Notes under the pieces: model-generated
What the model saw: the letters and a program-made list of their open reading frames with translations, nothing else
Database searches by the model: none
What the model was told of the DNA's origin: nothing
DNA from: Bacteroidales bacterium
GTDB lineage: Bacteria; Bacteroidota; Bacteroidia; Bacteroidales; Muribaculaceae
Length of the DNA: 64,000 nt
Assembly: GCA_029218425.1 (NCBI GenBank)
Contig: JAQXRH010000072.1
Location: 43,294 to 107,293, forward strand
Reading direction: 5' to 3'
Shown: positions 1 to 7,734 of the stretch, piece after piece
How positions within the stretch are numbered: the first letter of the stretch is position 1
Layout: every line of letters begins with the position of its first letter
Program-made: the position numbers and the translations under genes

Positions 1-1079
1 CCTTGAGCGGCGAGGATTACGAAGAATTGCGCGAGGCGAATTTGCCAAGAAGGGTGTAGGTGGTTTTCCGGTTCGTCCCATATCAAAGGGCGTTCGGGGC
101 TTACCATCTTGTTGTCGAGCAAAATTTGGAGCAGCCCGAGGCTTTTGACCCCCGACGCGACGTTGAGCGGGACGATGTCGTTGTCGCCTTGTCGGAACAT
201 GACGGCATGCCGGACGGTATCGTAGAAGAAAGTGCCGCCAGCAATTTGCGCTAAGGTGGAGGAAGAAATGGAGTCGCGCGCATACTGCATGTCGCAGCTA
301 TAACGCAGGGATTCAATTTTTTCCACGATGTCGGCGACGTGGGCGGGCAGCATCAATGCTGTGGCAGTGTTGTCGTTGTCGAAAAATTGGGCGCCCGACA
401 CTTTGCCGAGGATGTCGAGGAGGTGGAGATAAAGGGGGGACTCTATGTAGGTGACATCGCGCAGGAGCGACTTGCCGGAGCATGACGTTACGGCGACGTT
501 GTTGTGGTTGATGGAGTAGGCAAGCGACATATCGGCGGCCGTATCGGCAAACGAGACGCATGAGGGGCCGGCGGCATCGGATGATATGTTGCCGAGAAAT
601 TCGCTGCGAAGCAATCGGTTGAGTGCAACGGCAATGGCGTCGTTGGTGTCGGGCGGCAAAGCTATGTAAGCGGCAATTGCATCGATGTCGCGAGCGAGGA
701 GAGAGGCAATGTCGCGGTCGGCGACGGCCTCGAGGATGGGAGCGAAGTAATTACGCACGGCGCTTTCGGATGTCATGGCGCATAACTCGTTGATGAAATG
801 CGCGCGCGAAGCGGGCACAAATTCGTCGAAAGCGGGATTGTTGTCGGTGAGGCGCAATTTGAAAAGGCGGCTGAACACAGGGTCGGCAAGGTCGCCCACG
901 GCCTTTTTGCGGGAAGCCGCGATGTTGTTGCGCGATGACGCTATGGCTTTGAGGGTGGCGAAGATAGTTTTGCCTACGGTGCTTTTACCGGAACCGTTTT
1001 CGCCGGCAATCACGGCGAGCCCATTGATGGAGATGTCGGCCTGTCCTACGATGTTTAGTCCTGTAATGCTTATTTTCAT
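1..1079 (-). CDS. AAA family ATPase (ABC-type ATP-binding domain), 3' end cut by window edge
   Basis: The ORF runs from an ATG at 1079 off the left edge, so it is missing from the ORF track; about 359 residues are visible. Translation of the minus strand gives a Walker A motif GENGSGKST at about residues 26-34 and, close to the edge, a Walker B plus D-loop-like stretch LIWDEPENHLHPSWQ at about residue 335. This layout, with a long insertion between Walker A and B, is that of the AAA_15/AAA_21 type ABC-like ATPases, many of which act in DNA repair, overcoming lysogenisation defect (OLD)-like or unknown roles. No partner gene can be seen because the operon would continue outside the window. A Bacteroidetes-type promoter lies just upstream. 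Function beyond ATP hydrolysis cannot be named. Confidence 0.85.
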   Translation of the reverse strand, partial: MKISITGLNIVGQADISINGLAVIAGENGSGKSTVGKTIFATLKAIASSRNNIAASRKKAVGDLADPVFSRLFKLRLTDNNPAFDEFVPASRAHFINELCAMTSESAVRNYFAPILEAVADRDIASLLARDIDAIAAYIALPPDTNDAIAVALNRLLRSEFLGNISSDAAGPSCVSFADTAADMSLAYSINHNNVAVTSCSGKSLLRDVTYIESPLYLHLLDILGKVSGAQFFDNDNTATALMLPAHVADIVEKIESLRYSCDMQYARDSISSSTLAQIAGGTFFYDTVRHAVMFRQGDNDIVPLNVASGVKSLGLLQILLDNKMVSPERPLIWDEPENHLHPSWQIRLAQFFVILAAQ

Positions 1080-1098
1080 GGTTGCTGATATTGATATA

Positions 1099-1129
1099 CA
1101 AATATAAGGAAAGGGATGGAGAAAATCAA
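1099..1129 (-). promoter_or_regulatory. Bacteroidetes-type promoter of the AAA ATPase gene
   Basis: On the minus strand TTG (1129-1127), a 20-nt spacer and TATATTTG (1106-1099) match the Bacteroidetes -33/-7 consensus TTG-N19-21-TAnnTTTG. The predicted start of transcription would leave a leader of only about 10-15 nt before the ATG at 1079. Confidence 0.6.
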
Positions 1130-1188
1130 TAGCAAGAGCGACCGATACTCGCTGATGAGGAGAATTTTCCTATCATTGGCGATAAAAA

Positions 1189-1278
1189 GCCCACCTAATA
1201 AGCGCTTTTTCCGCTGGTGGAAAGGAAATGTATAAAAGGAGATTTGCCAAGCCTGTTACGAGGCTCGAAAAGGTGGGC
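1189..1278. other. Structured intergenic element closed by an 8-bp inverted repeat
   Basis: GCCCACCT (1189-1196) and AGGTGGGC (1271-1278) are perfect complements and enclose two further hairpins, AGCG/CGCT (1201-1215) and AGCCT/AGGCT (1250-1265). The three-stem layout could be a small structured RNA or a decayed element between the AAA ATPase and the phe/tyr operon. I do not recognise a known family and no open reading frame explains it. Confidence 0.35.
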
Positions 1279-1356
1279 CGATGAAAGAAAAATCATGATA
1301 TTAATGCAAAAAACAATCTAAAAAACTAATATCGGGTAAAAAATAGCTAAAAAATA

Positions 1357-1386
1357 TTGCTAATTAAAAACAAATAGCTAACTTTG
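1357..1386 (+). promoter_or_regulatory. Promoter of the Phe/Tyr biosynthesis operon
   Basis: TTG (1357-1359), a 19-nt spacer and TAACTTTG (1379-1386) fit the Bacteroidetes sigma-ABfr consensus. Transcription would begin near 1393, giving a leader of about 185 nt that contains the leader peptide and attenuator described separately. Confidence 0.75.
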
Positions 1387-1416
1387 CAACATCAAAACCC
1401 AACAATTGATTAAATA

Positions 1417-1473
1417 ATGACTCGATTTAGCTCATATTATTCATTTTTTTATTTTTATTTTGACAAAAGATAA
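1417..1473 (+). CDS. Phe/Tyr leader peptide of the attenuator (18 aa)
   Basis: A short ORF too small for the ORF track encodes MTRFSSYYSFFYFYFDKR. Nine of 18 residues are aromatic: five Phe and four Tyr, with an uninterrupted FFYFYF block at codons 10-15. It lies between the predicted promoter and the attenuator hairpin, and its stop codon ends 5 nt before the 5' arm of the antiterminator. By analogy with the enterobacterial pheA leader, ribosome stalling on the Phe/Tyr codons when charged tRNA is scarce would leave the antiterminator arm free; translation to the stop would cover it. What is unusual is that Phe and Tyr codons are mixed, matching the operon that makes both. Confidence 0.85.
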   Translation: MTRFSSYYSFFYFYFDKR

Positions 1474-1478
1474 AAAGA

Positions 1479-1541
1479 GGGATTTTATGGCATAAGGCTT
1501 AATTGAACGTTTAGATGATTAACAAAAAAATATAAAATCCC
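1479..1541 (+). promoter_or_regulatory. Antiterminator of the phe/tyr attenuator
   Basis: GGGATTTTAT (1479-1488) is perfectly complementary to ATAAAATCCC (1532-1541). The 3' arm overlaps the 5' arm of the terminator hairpin at 1535-1560, so the two structures are mutually exclusive. The 5' arm starts 5 nt after the leader stop codon, where a ribosome finishing the leader would mask it. Confidence 0.8.
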
Positions 1542-1566
1542 GTTGTAACAAGCGGGATTTTTTTTT
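1535..1566 (+). terminator. Attenuator (intrinsic terminator) before pheA
   Basis: AAATCCCGTT pairs with AGCGGGATTT (one G-U) around a 6-nt loop and runs directly into nine T residues (1558-1566). It sits 12 nt before the first gene of the operon, which is the position of a transcription attenuator, not an end-of-operon terminator. Confidence 0.85.
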
Positions 1567-1578
1567 GAGCAAAAAAAT

Positions 1579-2424
1579 ATGAAACGTAGAGTGACAATAC
1601 AAGGTGTGGCTGGGTGCTACCACGATGCAGCGGCAAGGCTTTATTTCGCTGGCGAAGATATAGAGACGGTGCCATGCGACACGTTTAACGACATGTTTGA
1701 CGTGCTGTCGTCAGATGCTTCGATGTATGGCATATTAGCAATCGAAAATACCATAGCCGGGTCGTTGCTCCAAAACCATGAATTGTTGCGACAGAGCAAT
1801 TTGCGAGTCATAGGGGAGCAAAAGATGCGCATCACCCACATGCTTGCCGCCCTCCCTGGACAGTCAATCGACGAGCTTACTGAGGTCAATTCCCATCCCA
1901 TAGCGTTGATGCAGTGTGAAAACTATCTTCGCCGTCACCCCAATCTCAAGATGATTGAGAAATTTGATACGGCGGGGTCGGCCCGTGAGATAGCCGAGAA
2001 CAATCTTGTAGGGCATGCGGCAGTGTGCGGCGAATATGCCGCACAGCTTTACGGCTTGAATATCCTCGAACGTAGTATTGAAACCAACAAGCGCAATTTC
2101 ACACGTTTTCTCATCCTTGCCGACCCGTTGCAAGCCGACGAGGCAACCCGTAAAAACCCCATTGACAAGGCCTCATTGGTGTTCACTTTGCCGCACACCA
2201 ATGGCGCACTATCGAAAGTGTTGACCATATTCTCGTTCTACGATATGAACCTGTCGAAGATACAATCGTTGCCCATATTGGGCCGCGAGTGGGAATACCG
2301 TTTCTATGTCGATTTGACGTTTGACAACTATACTCGTTATCGCCAGGCTATTGATGCCGCCCGTCCGTTGACCAACGATTTCAAGATACTTGGTGAATAT
2401 GCCCATTGTGAAACCCAGCTGTGA
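1579..2424 (+). CDS. pheA: Prephenate dehydratase
   Basis: Converts prephenate to phenylpyruvate in Phe biosynthesis. The 281-aa protein has a PDT domain (about residues 4-185) ending in the family TRF motif (NFTRF, T175-F177) and a C-terminal ACT domain (about 195-275). It has no fused chorismate mutase; that activity is on the DAHP synthase two genes downstream. In the ACT domain the usual Phe-binding ESRP motif reads QSLP (about residues 229-232), so classical Phe feedback inhibition may be changed. First gene of the operon, 12 nt after the attenuator T-tract; its stop overlaps a possible GTG start of the next gene. Confidence 0.93.
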   Translation: MKRRVTIQGVAGCYHDAAARLYFAGEDIETVPCDTFNDMFDVLSSDASMYGILAIENTIAGSLLQNHELLRQSNLRVIGEQKMRITHMLAALPGQSIDELTEVNSHPIALMQCENYLRRHPNLKMIEKFDTAGSAREIAENNLVGHAAVCGEYAAQLYGLNILERSIETNKRNFTRFLILADPLQADEATRKNPIDKASLVFTLPHTNGALSKVLTIFSFYDMNLSKIQSLPILGREWEYRFYVDLTFDNYTRYRQAIDAARPLTNDFKILGEYAHCETQL

Positions 2425-2438
2425 TTAAATACAAAAAT

Positions 2439-3608
2439 ATGATACCATCCGACATACGCCCGGCATCGCGTGTAGATGCCATAGAAGAATACTATTTTTC
2501 GCGAAAGCTAAAAGAGGTGGCAGCGCTTAATGCTGCCGGCGCCGACATCATATCGCTCGGTATCGGCGGCCCCGACCGCATGCCGCATGCCGATGTGATA
2601 TCCACATTGGCAACTGAAGCGGCCACACCCGGCAATCACTCCTACCAGCCATATACCGGTATCCCGGCATTACGCAAAGCCTATGCCGATTGGTATCACC
2701 GTTACTATGGCGTAGACCTAAATCCCGATAATGAGATATTGCCGCTTATAGGTTCGAAAGAGGGTGTGCTGCACATCTCGCTGGCATTTCTCAATCCCGG
2801 CGATGGCGTCCTGGTGCCCAACCCCGGTTATCCCACCTATTCATCGGTGAGCAAACTCGTGGGCGCCCGTATCATCAGCTACGACCTTGATGAAAACCAC
2901 GGGTGGCAACCCGACTTCGACGCATTGGAAAATACCGACCTTAGCGGGGTCAAGCTGATGTGGGTCAACTATCCCAATATGCCCACCGGAGCCCGTGCGT
3001 CGGCAGCCCTTTATGAACGACTTGTCGACTTCGGACGCCGCCATTCCATCGTCATTGTCAACGACAACCCTTATAGCTTCATTCTCAACGATAATCCACA
3101 GTCGATATTGTCGGTGCCCGGGGCAAAGGATACTGTCATAGAGATGAATTCGTTAAGCAAGAGCCACAATATGGCAGGTTGGCGATTGGGCATGGCAGCT
3201 TCCAACCCCACCTTTATCAACTGGGTGCTCAAGGTGAAATCCAATATTGACTCCGGGCAGTTCAAGCCAGTTATGCTTGCTGCTGCCAAGGCGTTGAGCT
3301 TGGGCGATGACTGGTATGCCGAAGTCAACAAGGTATACGCCGAGCGGCGCAAGGTGGCCGAACAGATTATGCAGGCCCTTGGTTGCTCATTCGATCCGTC
3401 GCAGCAAGGCCTCTTTGTGTGGGGCAAGATACCGGCCGAAGCATTGTCGGCTGAAGCCGTTGCCGACAAGGTGCTCTCCGATGCGCGCGTCTTTATTACT
3501 CCCGGATTTATATTCGGGTCGAATGGTGAGCGATACATACGAGTGTCGCTATGCACTCCTGTCGAGCGCATGAAAGAGGCCCTTGAACGTATTAAAAACA
3601 TGAAATAA
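2439..3608 (+). CDS. PLP-dependent aminotransferase (class I/II), likely aromatic
   Basis: Fold type I aminotransferase, about 389 aa from the ATG at 2439. The ORF track begins at a GTG at 2421 that overlaps the pheA stop; I prefer the ATG because MIPSDIRPASR gives a normal family N-terminus, but the GTG cannot be excluded. The PLP lysine is K241 in SLSKSHNMAGWRLGM, followed by the substrate arginine region near the C-terminus (ERYIRVSLC). Encoded between prephenate dehydratase and DAHP synthase, it most likely transaminates phenylpyruvate and 4-hydroxyphenylpyruvate, finishing Phe and Tyr synthesis. Aspartate or LL-diaminopimelate-type activity is the alternative reading of the fold. Confidence 0.88.
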   Translation: MIPSDIRPASRVDAIEEYYFSRKLKEVAALNAAGADIISLGIGGPDRMPHADVISTLATEAATPGNHSYQPYTGIPALRKAYADWYHRYYGVDLNPDNEILPLIGSKEGVLHISLAFLNPGDGVLVPNPGYPTYSSVSKLVGARIISYDLDENHGWQPDFDALENTDLSGVKLMWVNYPNMPTGARASAALYERLVDFGRRHSIVIVNDNPYSFILNDNPQSILSVPGAKDTVIEMNSLSKSHNMAGWRLGMAASNPTFINWVLKVKSNIDSGQFKPVMLAAAKALSLGDDWYAEVNKVYAERRKVAEQIMQALGCSFDPSQQGLFVWGKIPAEALSAEAVADKVLSDARVFITPGFIFGSNGERYIRVSLCTPVERMKEALERIKNMK

Positions 3609-3630
3609 TACAAATAAACTATATAAAACG

Positions 3631-4704
3631 ATGAAAGATTTACAACCTATAAGATTGGACGGCATTGATGCCAATGCCCCGATGATTATAGCCGGACCAT
3701 GCTCAGCCGAGACACGCGAGCAAGTGTTGGACACAGCACGCCAATTGGCAGCCAATGGTATTAAGATATTTAGAGCCGGGATATGGAAGCCGCGCACCAA
3801 GCCGGGCGGTTTTGAAGGCGTAGGCGTGGAAGGCCTCGAATGGCTTAAAGAAGTGAAGGCTGAGACCGGCATGTACACCGCTACCGAAGTGGCCACTAAG
3901 CAGCATGTCGAAGCCGCCCTTGCCGCAGGTGTCGACATACTATGGATAGGTGCGCGCACCTCAGCCAACCCGTTCGCAATGCAGGAGATAGCCGATGCTC
4001 TCGCCGAATCGGGCGCCGATGTGCCGGTATTGGTGAAAAATCCGGTAAATCCCGACCTTGAGCTGTGGATTGGAGCTATGGAGCGTATCTACAATGCCGG
4101 CATACGTCGCATCGGTGCGATACATCGTGGCTTCAGCGCCTACGGCAAGCACCTCTACCGCAACCTCCCTCAATGGCACATACCCATCGAGTTGCGTCGT
4201 CGCCTCCCCGAAATACCTATCTTCAGCGACCCGTCGCATATCGGTGGTAAGCGCGAACTTGTAGCGCCCTTGGCCCAGCAAGCTCTTGACATGGGCTTCG
4301 ACGGACTTATCATTGAAAGCCATTGCGACCCCGATTGCGCTTGGAGCGATAAAGCTCAGCAAGTCAACCCAGATGTGCTCAACTTCATCCTCAACACCCT
4401 CGTAATACGCGATGCCAAGACTTCAACCGAAAGCCTCACACTGCTTCGCCAGCAAATCGACCAGATAGACAACGAGATACTTGAAAGCCTGAACAAACGT
4501 ATGCGAGTGTCGCGCGAAATCGGCCAATACAAGAAGGAACACCGCATGCCCGTGCTACAGGCCGGCCGTTACGACTCTATCATGAAATCGCGTGTCAAGC
4601 TCGCCACTGAGATGGGCATGTCGGCCGAGTTTATGACTTCGGTGCTGTCGGCCATCCATGAAGAATCGGTTCGTCAGCAGATTGAAATCCTCAACCGCCG
4701 TTAA
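3631..4704 (+). CDS. Bifunctional 3-deoxy-7-phosphoheptulonate synthase / chorismate mutase
   Basis: Fusion of the first enzyme of the shikimate pathway with chorismate mutase (357 aa). Residues about 1-265 are a type I-beta (KDO8P synthase-like) DAHP synthase: PMIIAGPCSAE near the N-terminus, WKPRTKPGGFEG, and metal/substrate motifs DPSHIGGKR and ESHCDP. Residues about 270-357 form an all-helical AroQ chorismate mutase, with LRQQIDQIDNEILESLNKR and the conserved RMRVSREIGQYKK helix. The fusion couples entry to the pathway with its Phe/Tyr branch point, a known Bacteroidetes and Bacillus arrangement that lets prephenate or chorismate regulate DAHP synthesis. Third gene of the operon. Confidence 0.93.
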   Translation: MKDLQPIRLDGIDANAPMIIAGPCSAETREQVLDTARQLAANGIKIFRAGIWKPRTKPGGFEGVGVEGLEWLKEVKAETGMYTATEVATKQHVEAALAAGVDILWIGARTSANPFAMQEIADALAESGADVPVLVKNPVNPDLELWIGAMERIYNAGIRRIGAIHRGFSAYGKHLYRNLPQWHIPIELRRRLPEIPIFSDPSHIGGKRELVAPLAQQALDMGFDGLIIESHCDPDCAWSDKAQQVNPDVLNFILNTLVIRDAKTSTESLTLLRQQIDQIDNEILESLNKRMRVSREIGQYKKEHRMPVLQAGRYDSIMKSRVKLATEMGMSAEFMTSVLSAIHEESVRQQIEILNRR

Positions 4705-4718
4705 TCATTAGCCCAGAT

Positions 4719-5492
4719 ATGAAAATACTGATATTGGGAGCCGGGAAGATGGGCTCATTTTTCTCCGATGTGCTCTCGCGCGACCACCAGGTGGCTATCT
4801 ATGATGTCGACCCCGAACGTTTGCGCTTCACATTCAATGTGCTACGTTTCACCACCCTCGACGAAATCAAAGAATTTGCCCCCGAACTCGTCATCAATGC
4901 AGCTACGGTGAAATATACGTTGTCGGCATTTGAATCGGTGATGCCGGCCCTGCCTTCCACCGCTATTCTCAGCGATATAGCTTCGGTAAAAACCGGACTG
5001 CCTGAGTTTTATGCTTCTTGCGGGCATCCGTTTGTGTCGACCCACCCCATGTTTGGCCCCACTTTCGCCTCCTTGAGCAACCTTGCCAACGAGAATGCCA
5101 TCATCATTACCGAAAGTGACCACCTCGGGAAAACATTCTTCCGCGACCTCTACAATTCGCTTCATCTTCACATTGAAGAATACAGCTTTGAAGAGCACGA
5201 CCTCACCATCGCCTACTCATTGTCGATACCTTTCGCGTCGACTTTGGTGTTTGCCGGAGTGATGGAACACCAGGACGCTCCCGGCACTACGTTCAAGCGC
5301 CACATGGCAATAGCTCGCGGACTGATGTCGGAGGACGATTATCTTCTCAGTGAAATACTCTTCAACCCTAATACTCCGGCTCAGCTCGCAAAGATTCAGG
5401 ACAAGCTTGCCCAGCTGCAGCAGATTGTGGCCAATCGCGACTCTAAAGCTATGGCGCAATTCCTCCACGACACTCGCGAGAGGTTGAAGTAG
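4719..5492 (+). CDS. tyrA: Prephenate dehydrogenase
   Basis: Oxidatively decarboxylates prephenate to 4-hydroxyphenylpyruvate for Tyr. The 257-aa protein opens with a Rossmann motif GAGKMG (residues 7-12) and carries STHPMFGP (about 107-114), the conserved catalytic-histidine region of TyrA. It has no ACT domain, so it is shorter than TyrA-ACT proteins. Last gene of the operon, 14 nt after the DAHP synthase, and followed by two hairpins. Its presence in the same transcript explains why the leader peptide has Tyr as well as Phe codons. Confidence 0.92.
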   Translation: MKILILGAGKMGSFFSDVLSRDHQVAIYDVDPERLRFTFNVLRFTTLDEIKEFAPELVINAATVKYTLSAFESVMPALPSTAILSDIASVKTGLPEFYASCGHPFVSTHPMFGPTFASLSNLANENAIIITESDHLGKTFFRDLYNSLHLHIEEYSFEEHDLTIAYSLSIPFASTLVFAGVMEHQDAPGTTFKRHMAIARGLMSEDDYLLSEILFNPNTPAQLAKIQDKLAQLQQIVANRDSKAMAQFLHDTRERLK

Positions 5493-5534
5493 TAGCGTCG
5501 CGGCATATTCGTCATTGCGATATCTCATAAGCAT

Positions 5535-5568
5535 AACGCCGGTGTATCAATGCTGATATGCCGGCGTT
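5535..5568 (+). terminator. Hairpin after tyrA
   Basis: AACGCCGG/CCGGCGTT plus an inner seven-base-pair extension give a 15-bp stem with a 4-nt loop. There is no T-tract, so it may be a processing or stabilising 3' hairpin instead of a strict intrinsic terminator. Confidence 0.5.
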
Positions 5569-5636
5569 GCCGTATGTTCTAATACATAGGAGATTGACCG
5601 GCTTCAGCATGACGATAATGTGGGCGGAGAGGAGCG

Positions 5637-5676
5637 AAAAAAGCCGACTCGATTTTGGATAATCAAGTCGGCTTTT
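5637..5676. terminator. Bidirectional terminator between tyrA and the OmpA-like gene
   Basis: AAAAGCCGACT pairs with AGTCGGCTTTT; A-rich on the left and T-rich on the right, so it can serve the convergent genes on both strands. Confidence 0.75.
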
Positions 5677-5743
5677 CCGATTGTATGCGTATGCTTTCTT
5701 TACAGGATGCAGTGGGCATCCGTTTAAGCGATAATCCTGTGGA

Positions 5744-6445
5744 TTACTGCAATGTGCCGGCGTTGGCTTTGTCGATCATTGCCTGGTTGGCAGTGATGTA
5801 GATTTCAACGCGGCGGTTTTGTGCGCGACCTTCAGCGGTGGCGTTTGATGCGACATAGTCCTGCATCGGCAAACCTTCGGCGTAAAGGCGGTAGGATGCC
5901 ACGCCCGAGTTGAGCAGATAAGTGCGAACGGCTTCGGCGCGACCAGTAGATACGCGTTGGTTTACCTCAAGGCCGCCGGTGTTGTCGGTGAACCCGTAGA
6001 TTTGCACGTCGGTGTCGGGGTTGGAGTTGAGCGACTGTGCGAAGCGAGTGAGTTCGGCCTTAGCCGACGAGCTGAGCGATGTGCCATTTGTGGGGAAGAG
6101 GATGCCGCCGTTGAAAGTCACCTTGATGGCGCGGAGACCGTTCTGGTCGGTAGTTTCCTCTACGGTTGCTGCTTGAGCGAGTTCTTCTTCAAGCTGCTTC
6201 TGCTGCTTGTCCATCTTGTTGCCGATGAGGGCACCTGCGCCGGTTCCAACTGCAGCACCGATACTGGCACCGATGGCAGCACCTTTGCCGCCGCCAATGA
6301 TAGCACCCAAAGCTGCGCCTATTCCGGCACCGCTACCGCCACCTATCAAGGCGCCTTTGCCGGTGTTGCTCATTGATGAACAGCCTATCTGCACCAACAT
6401 GCAACCAGTCAGCGCAAAAATCGTTGTAATTTTCAAAAGTTTCAT
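5744..6445 (-). CDS. OmpA family lipoprotein with glycine-zipper segment
   Basis: 233-aa envelope protein. A lipoprotein signal is visible, with Cys at residue 15 in LTGC (good lipobox) or residue 22 in IGCSS; either would be processed by signal peptidase II. Residues about 30-80 are a glycine-zipper (GGGSGAGIGAALGAIIGGG), a membrane-inserting pattern seen in Rick_17kDa/YMGG-type proteins. A short linker of charged residues leads to an OmpA C-terminal domain (about 105-225) with the peptidoglycan-binding signature, including FTDNTGG, RAEAVRTYL and GRAQNRRVEI. It most likely tethers the outer membrane to peptidoglycan. Monocistronic, with a -7-like TAACTTTG upstream. Confidence 0.9.
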   Translation of the reverse strand: MKLLKITTIFALTGCMLVQIGCSSMSNTGKGALIGGGSGAGIGAALGAIIGGGKGAAIGASIGAAVGTGAGALIGNKMDKQQKQLEEELAQAATVEETTDQNGLRAIKVTFNGGILFPTNGTSLSSSAKAELTRFAQSLNSNPDTDVQIYGFTDNTGGLEVNQRVSTGRAEAVRTYLLNSGVASYRLYAEGLPMQDYVASNATAEGRAQNRRVEIYITANQAMIDKANAGTLQ

Positions 6446-6485
6446 TGTGGTAAATAATTAAATTGTTATTTGTTTCAATTTTTTG

Positions 6486-6493
6486 CAAAGTTA
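6486..6493 (-). promoter_or_regulatory. -7 element of the OmpA-like gene
   Basis: TAACTTTG on the minus strand, followed by C, about 40 nt before the start codon. A matching -33 at the right spacing is not evident, so only the -7 box is proposed. Confidence 0.4.
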
Positions 6494-6621
6494 AAAAACT
6501 AAATGGTTTTATTCTACTTTTTATCAAATTTTTGCAATATTTATTCACATTTTCCAATTGTCGAATAATCATTGGCGGGAGCCAATATTGATAGTTATAC
6601 AATTTTTTTTGGCAATTTGTT

Positions 6622-6653
6622 TTTGACAGTTTGGTAAAAATGCCTAAATTTGG
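6622..6653 (+). promoter_or_regulatory. Promoter of the EamA transporter gene
   Basis: TTTTG (6622-6626), 19 nt, TAAATTTG (6646-6653): a full match to the Bacteroidetes consensus. A second TAAATTTG at 6659-6666 has no partner at the right distance. Confidence 0.65.
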
Positions 6654-6732
6654 GGTATAAATTTGACAAATTGAACTGTGTTCTTTGCCGCAGCGATAAG
6701 ATTCTGATAGTTAACCTGATTAGTATTTCAAG

Positions 6733-7653
6733 ATGGCTCAGTCAATAACGGGAAGCGAGCGTAAATCATCGACAATGTTATTCCACTTAGCGGCATTGTT
6801 CGTGATAGCAGTGTGGGGCACGTCGTTTGTGTCAACTAAGGTGTTGCTCGATGCCGGATTGCATGCCGTGGAAATCTACATTTATCGTTTTTTTGTGGCC
6901 TATCTCATTGTGCTGGCTGTGTGTCATAAGAGGTTGTGGTCCAATTCGCTGGTTGATGAATTGCTCTTTGCCGTGTGCGGATTGTGCGGCGGGTCAATCT
7001 ATTTTATTGCTGAGAATACGGCCCTTAATTACACGTTGACTTCCAATGTGTCGCTGATTACCACCCTTTCGCCATTGCTCACTACGCTGCTCATAGGCGC
7101 AATCTATAAGAATGAGCGCCCCGGAGCATGGATCTACGTCGGTTCGGTGGTGGCCATAGTGGGTGTGGCGTGCATAATATTCAAGTCGGGATTTCATCTT
7201 GAGGTCATGCCGTTGGGCGATTTGTTGGCCCTATCGGCAGCCTTTTCATGGGCCATATATAGCATTGTGCTTCGAAAGGTCAATGCCAACTATTCTGCGC
7301 TGTTCATCACCCGCAAGACGTTTTTCTACGGCTTGCTTACTGCGTTGCCTTTCATGGCATTCGAGCCTGAGATTGCTCCGTTGTCGGCATTGGGCGAGCC
7401 TATAGTGCTCTTAAACTTGCTCTTCCTTAGCCTCACGGCATCGCTTATTGCCTATGTCATCTGGTCGCAGACGGTGAAACGCCTCGGTGCGATTAAGGCG
7501 TCAAACTACCTGTATTTCCAGCCGGTAGTTACCATGATAGTTTCGGCTATTATGCTCCCCGACGACCCGCTTACGCTCGTAGGGTGCTTAGGATGCGTAT
7601 TGATTATCGGCGGTGTGTGGTTCGGCGATTTCATGACGCGGAAGAGAGGGTAG
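6733..7653 (+). CDS. EamA/DMT superfamily transporter
   Basis: 306-aa inner-membrane protein with about ten hydrophobic segments arranged as two EamA repeats. Segments such as LAALFVIAVWGTSFVSTK (first helix with the family W-G-x-x-F pattern) and IYVGSVVAIVGVACIIF mark the first repeat; LLALSAAFSWAIYSIVLRK starts the second. Members export or import small metabolites; the substrate cannot be told from sequence. The start at 6733 gives a 14-residue hydrophilic leader; an alternative ATG is at 6775. Single-gene unit with its own promoter. Confidence 0.9.
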   Translation: MAQSITGSERKSSTMLFHLAALFVIAVWGTSFVSTKVLLDAGLHAVEIYIYRFFVAYLIVLAVCHKRLWSNSLVDELLFAVCGLCGGSIYFIAENTALNYTLTSNVSLITTLSPLLTTLLIGAIYKNERPGAWIYVGSVVAIVGVACIIFKSGFHLEVMPLGDLLALSAAFSWAIYSIVLRKVNANYSALFITRKTFFYGLLTALPFMAFEPEIAPLSALGEPIVLLNLLFLSLTASLIAYVIWSQTVKRLGAIKASNYLYFQPVVTMIVSAIMLPDDPLTLVGCLGCVLIIGGVWFGDFMTRKRG

Positions 7654-7660
7654 TGGTTGC

Positions 7661-7722
7661 GCTGCTTCTCGGTATGCGGCGCTGCCCCTTGGCATGTCGC
7701 GTTGCTTCTCGGTATGCGGCGC
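7661..7722. repeat. Pair of about 22-bp direct repeats
   Basis: GCTTCTCGGTATGCGGCGC occurs at about 7663-7681 and again at about 7703-7721, separated by about 20 bp, in the short gap between the transporter and the convergent alkylation-repair gene. Looks like a slipped duplication. Confidence 0.6.
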
Positions 7723-7734
7723 AACTCTGTGGCG

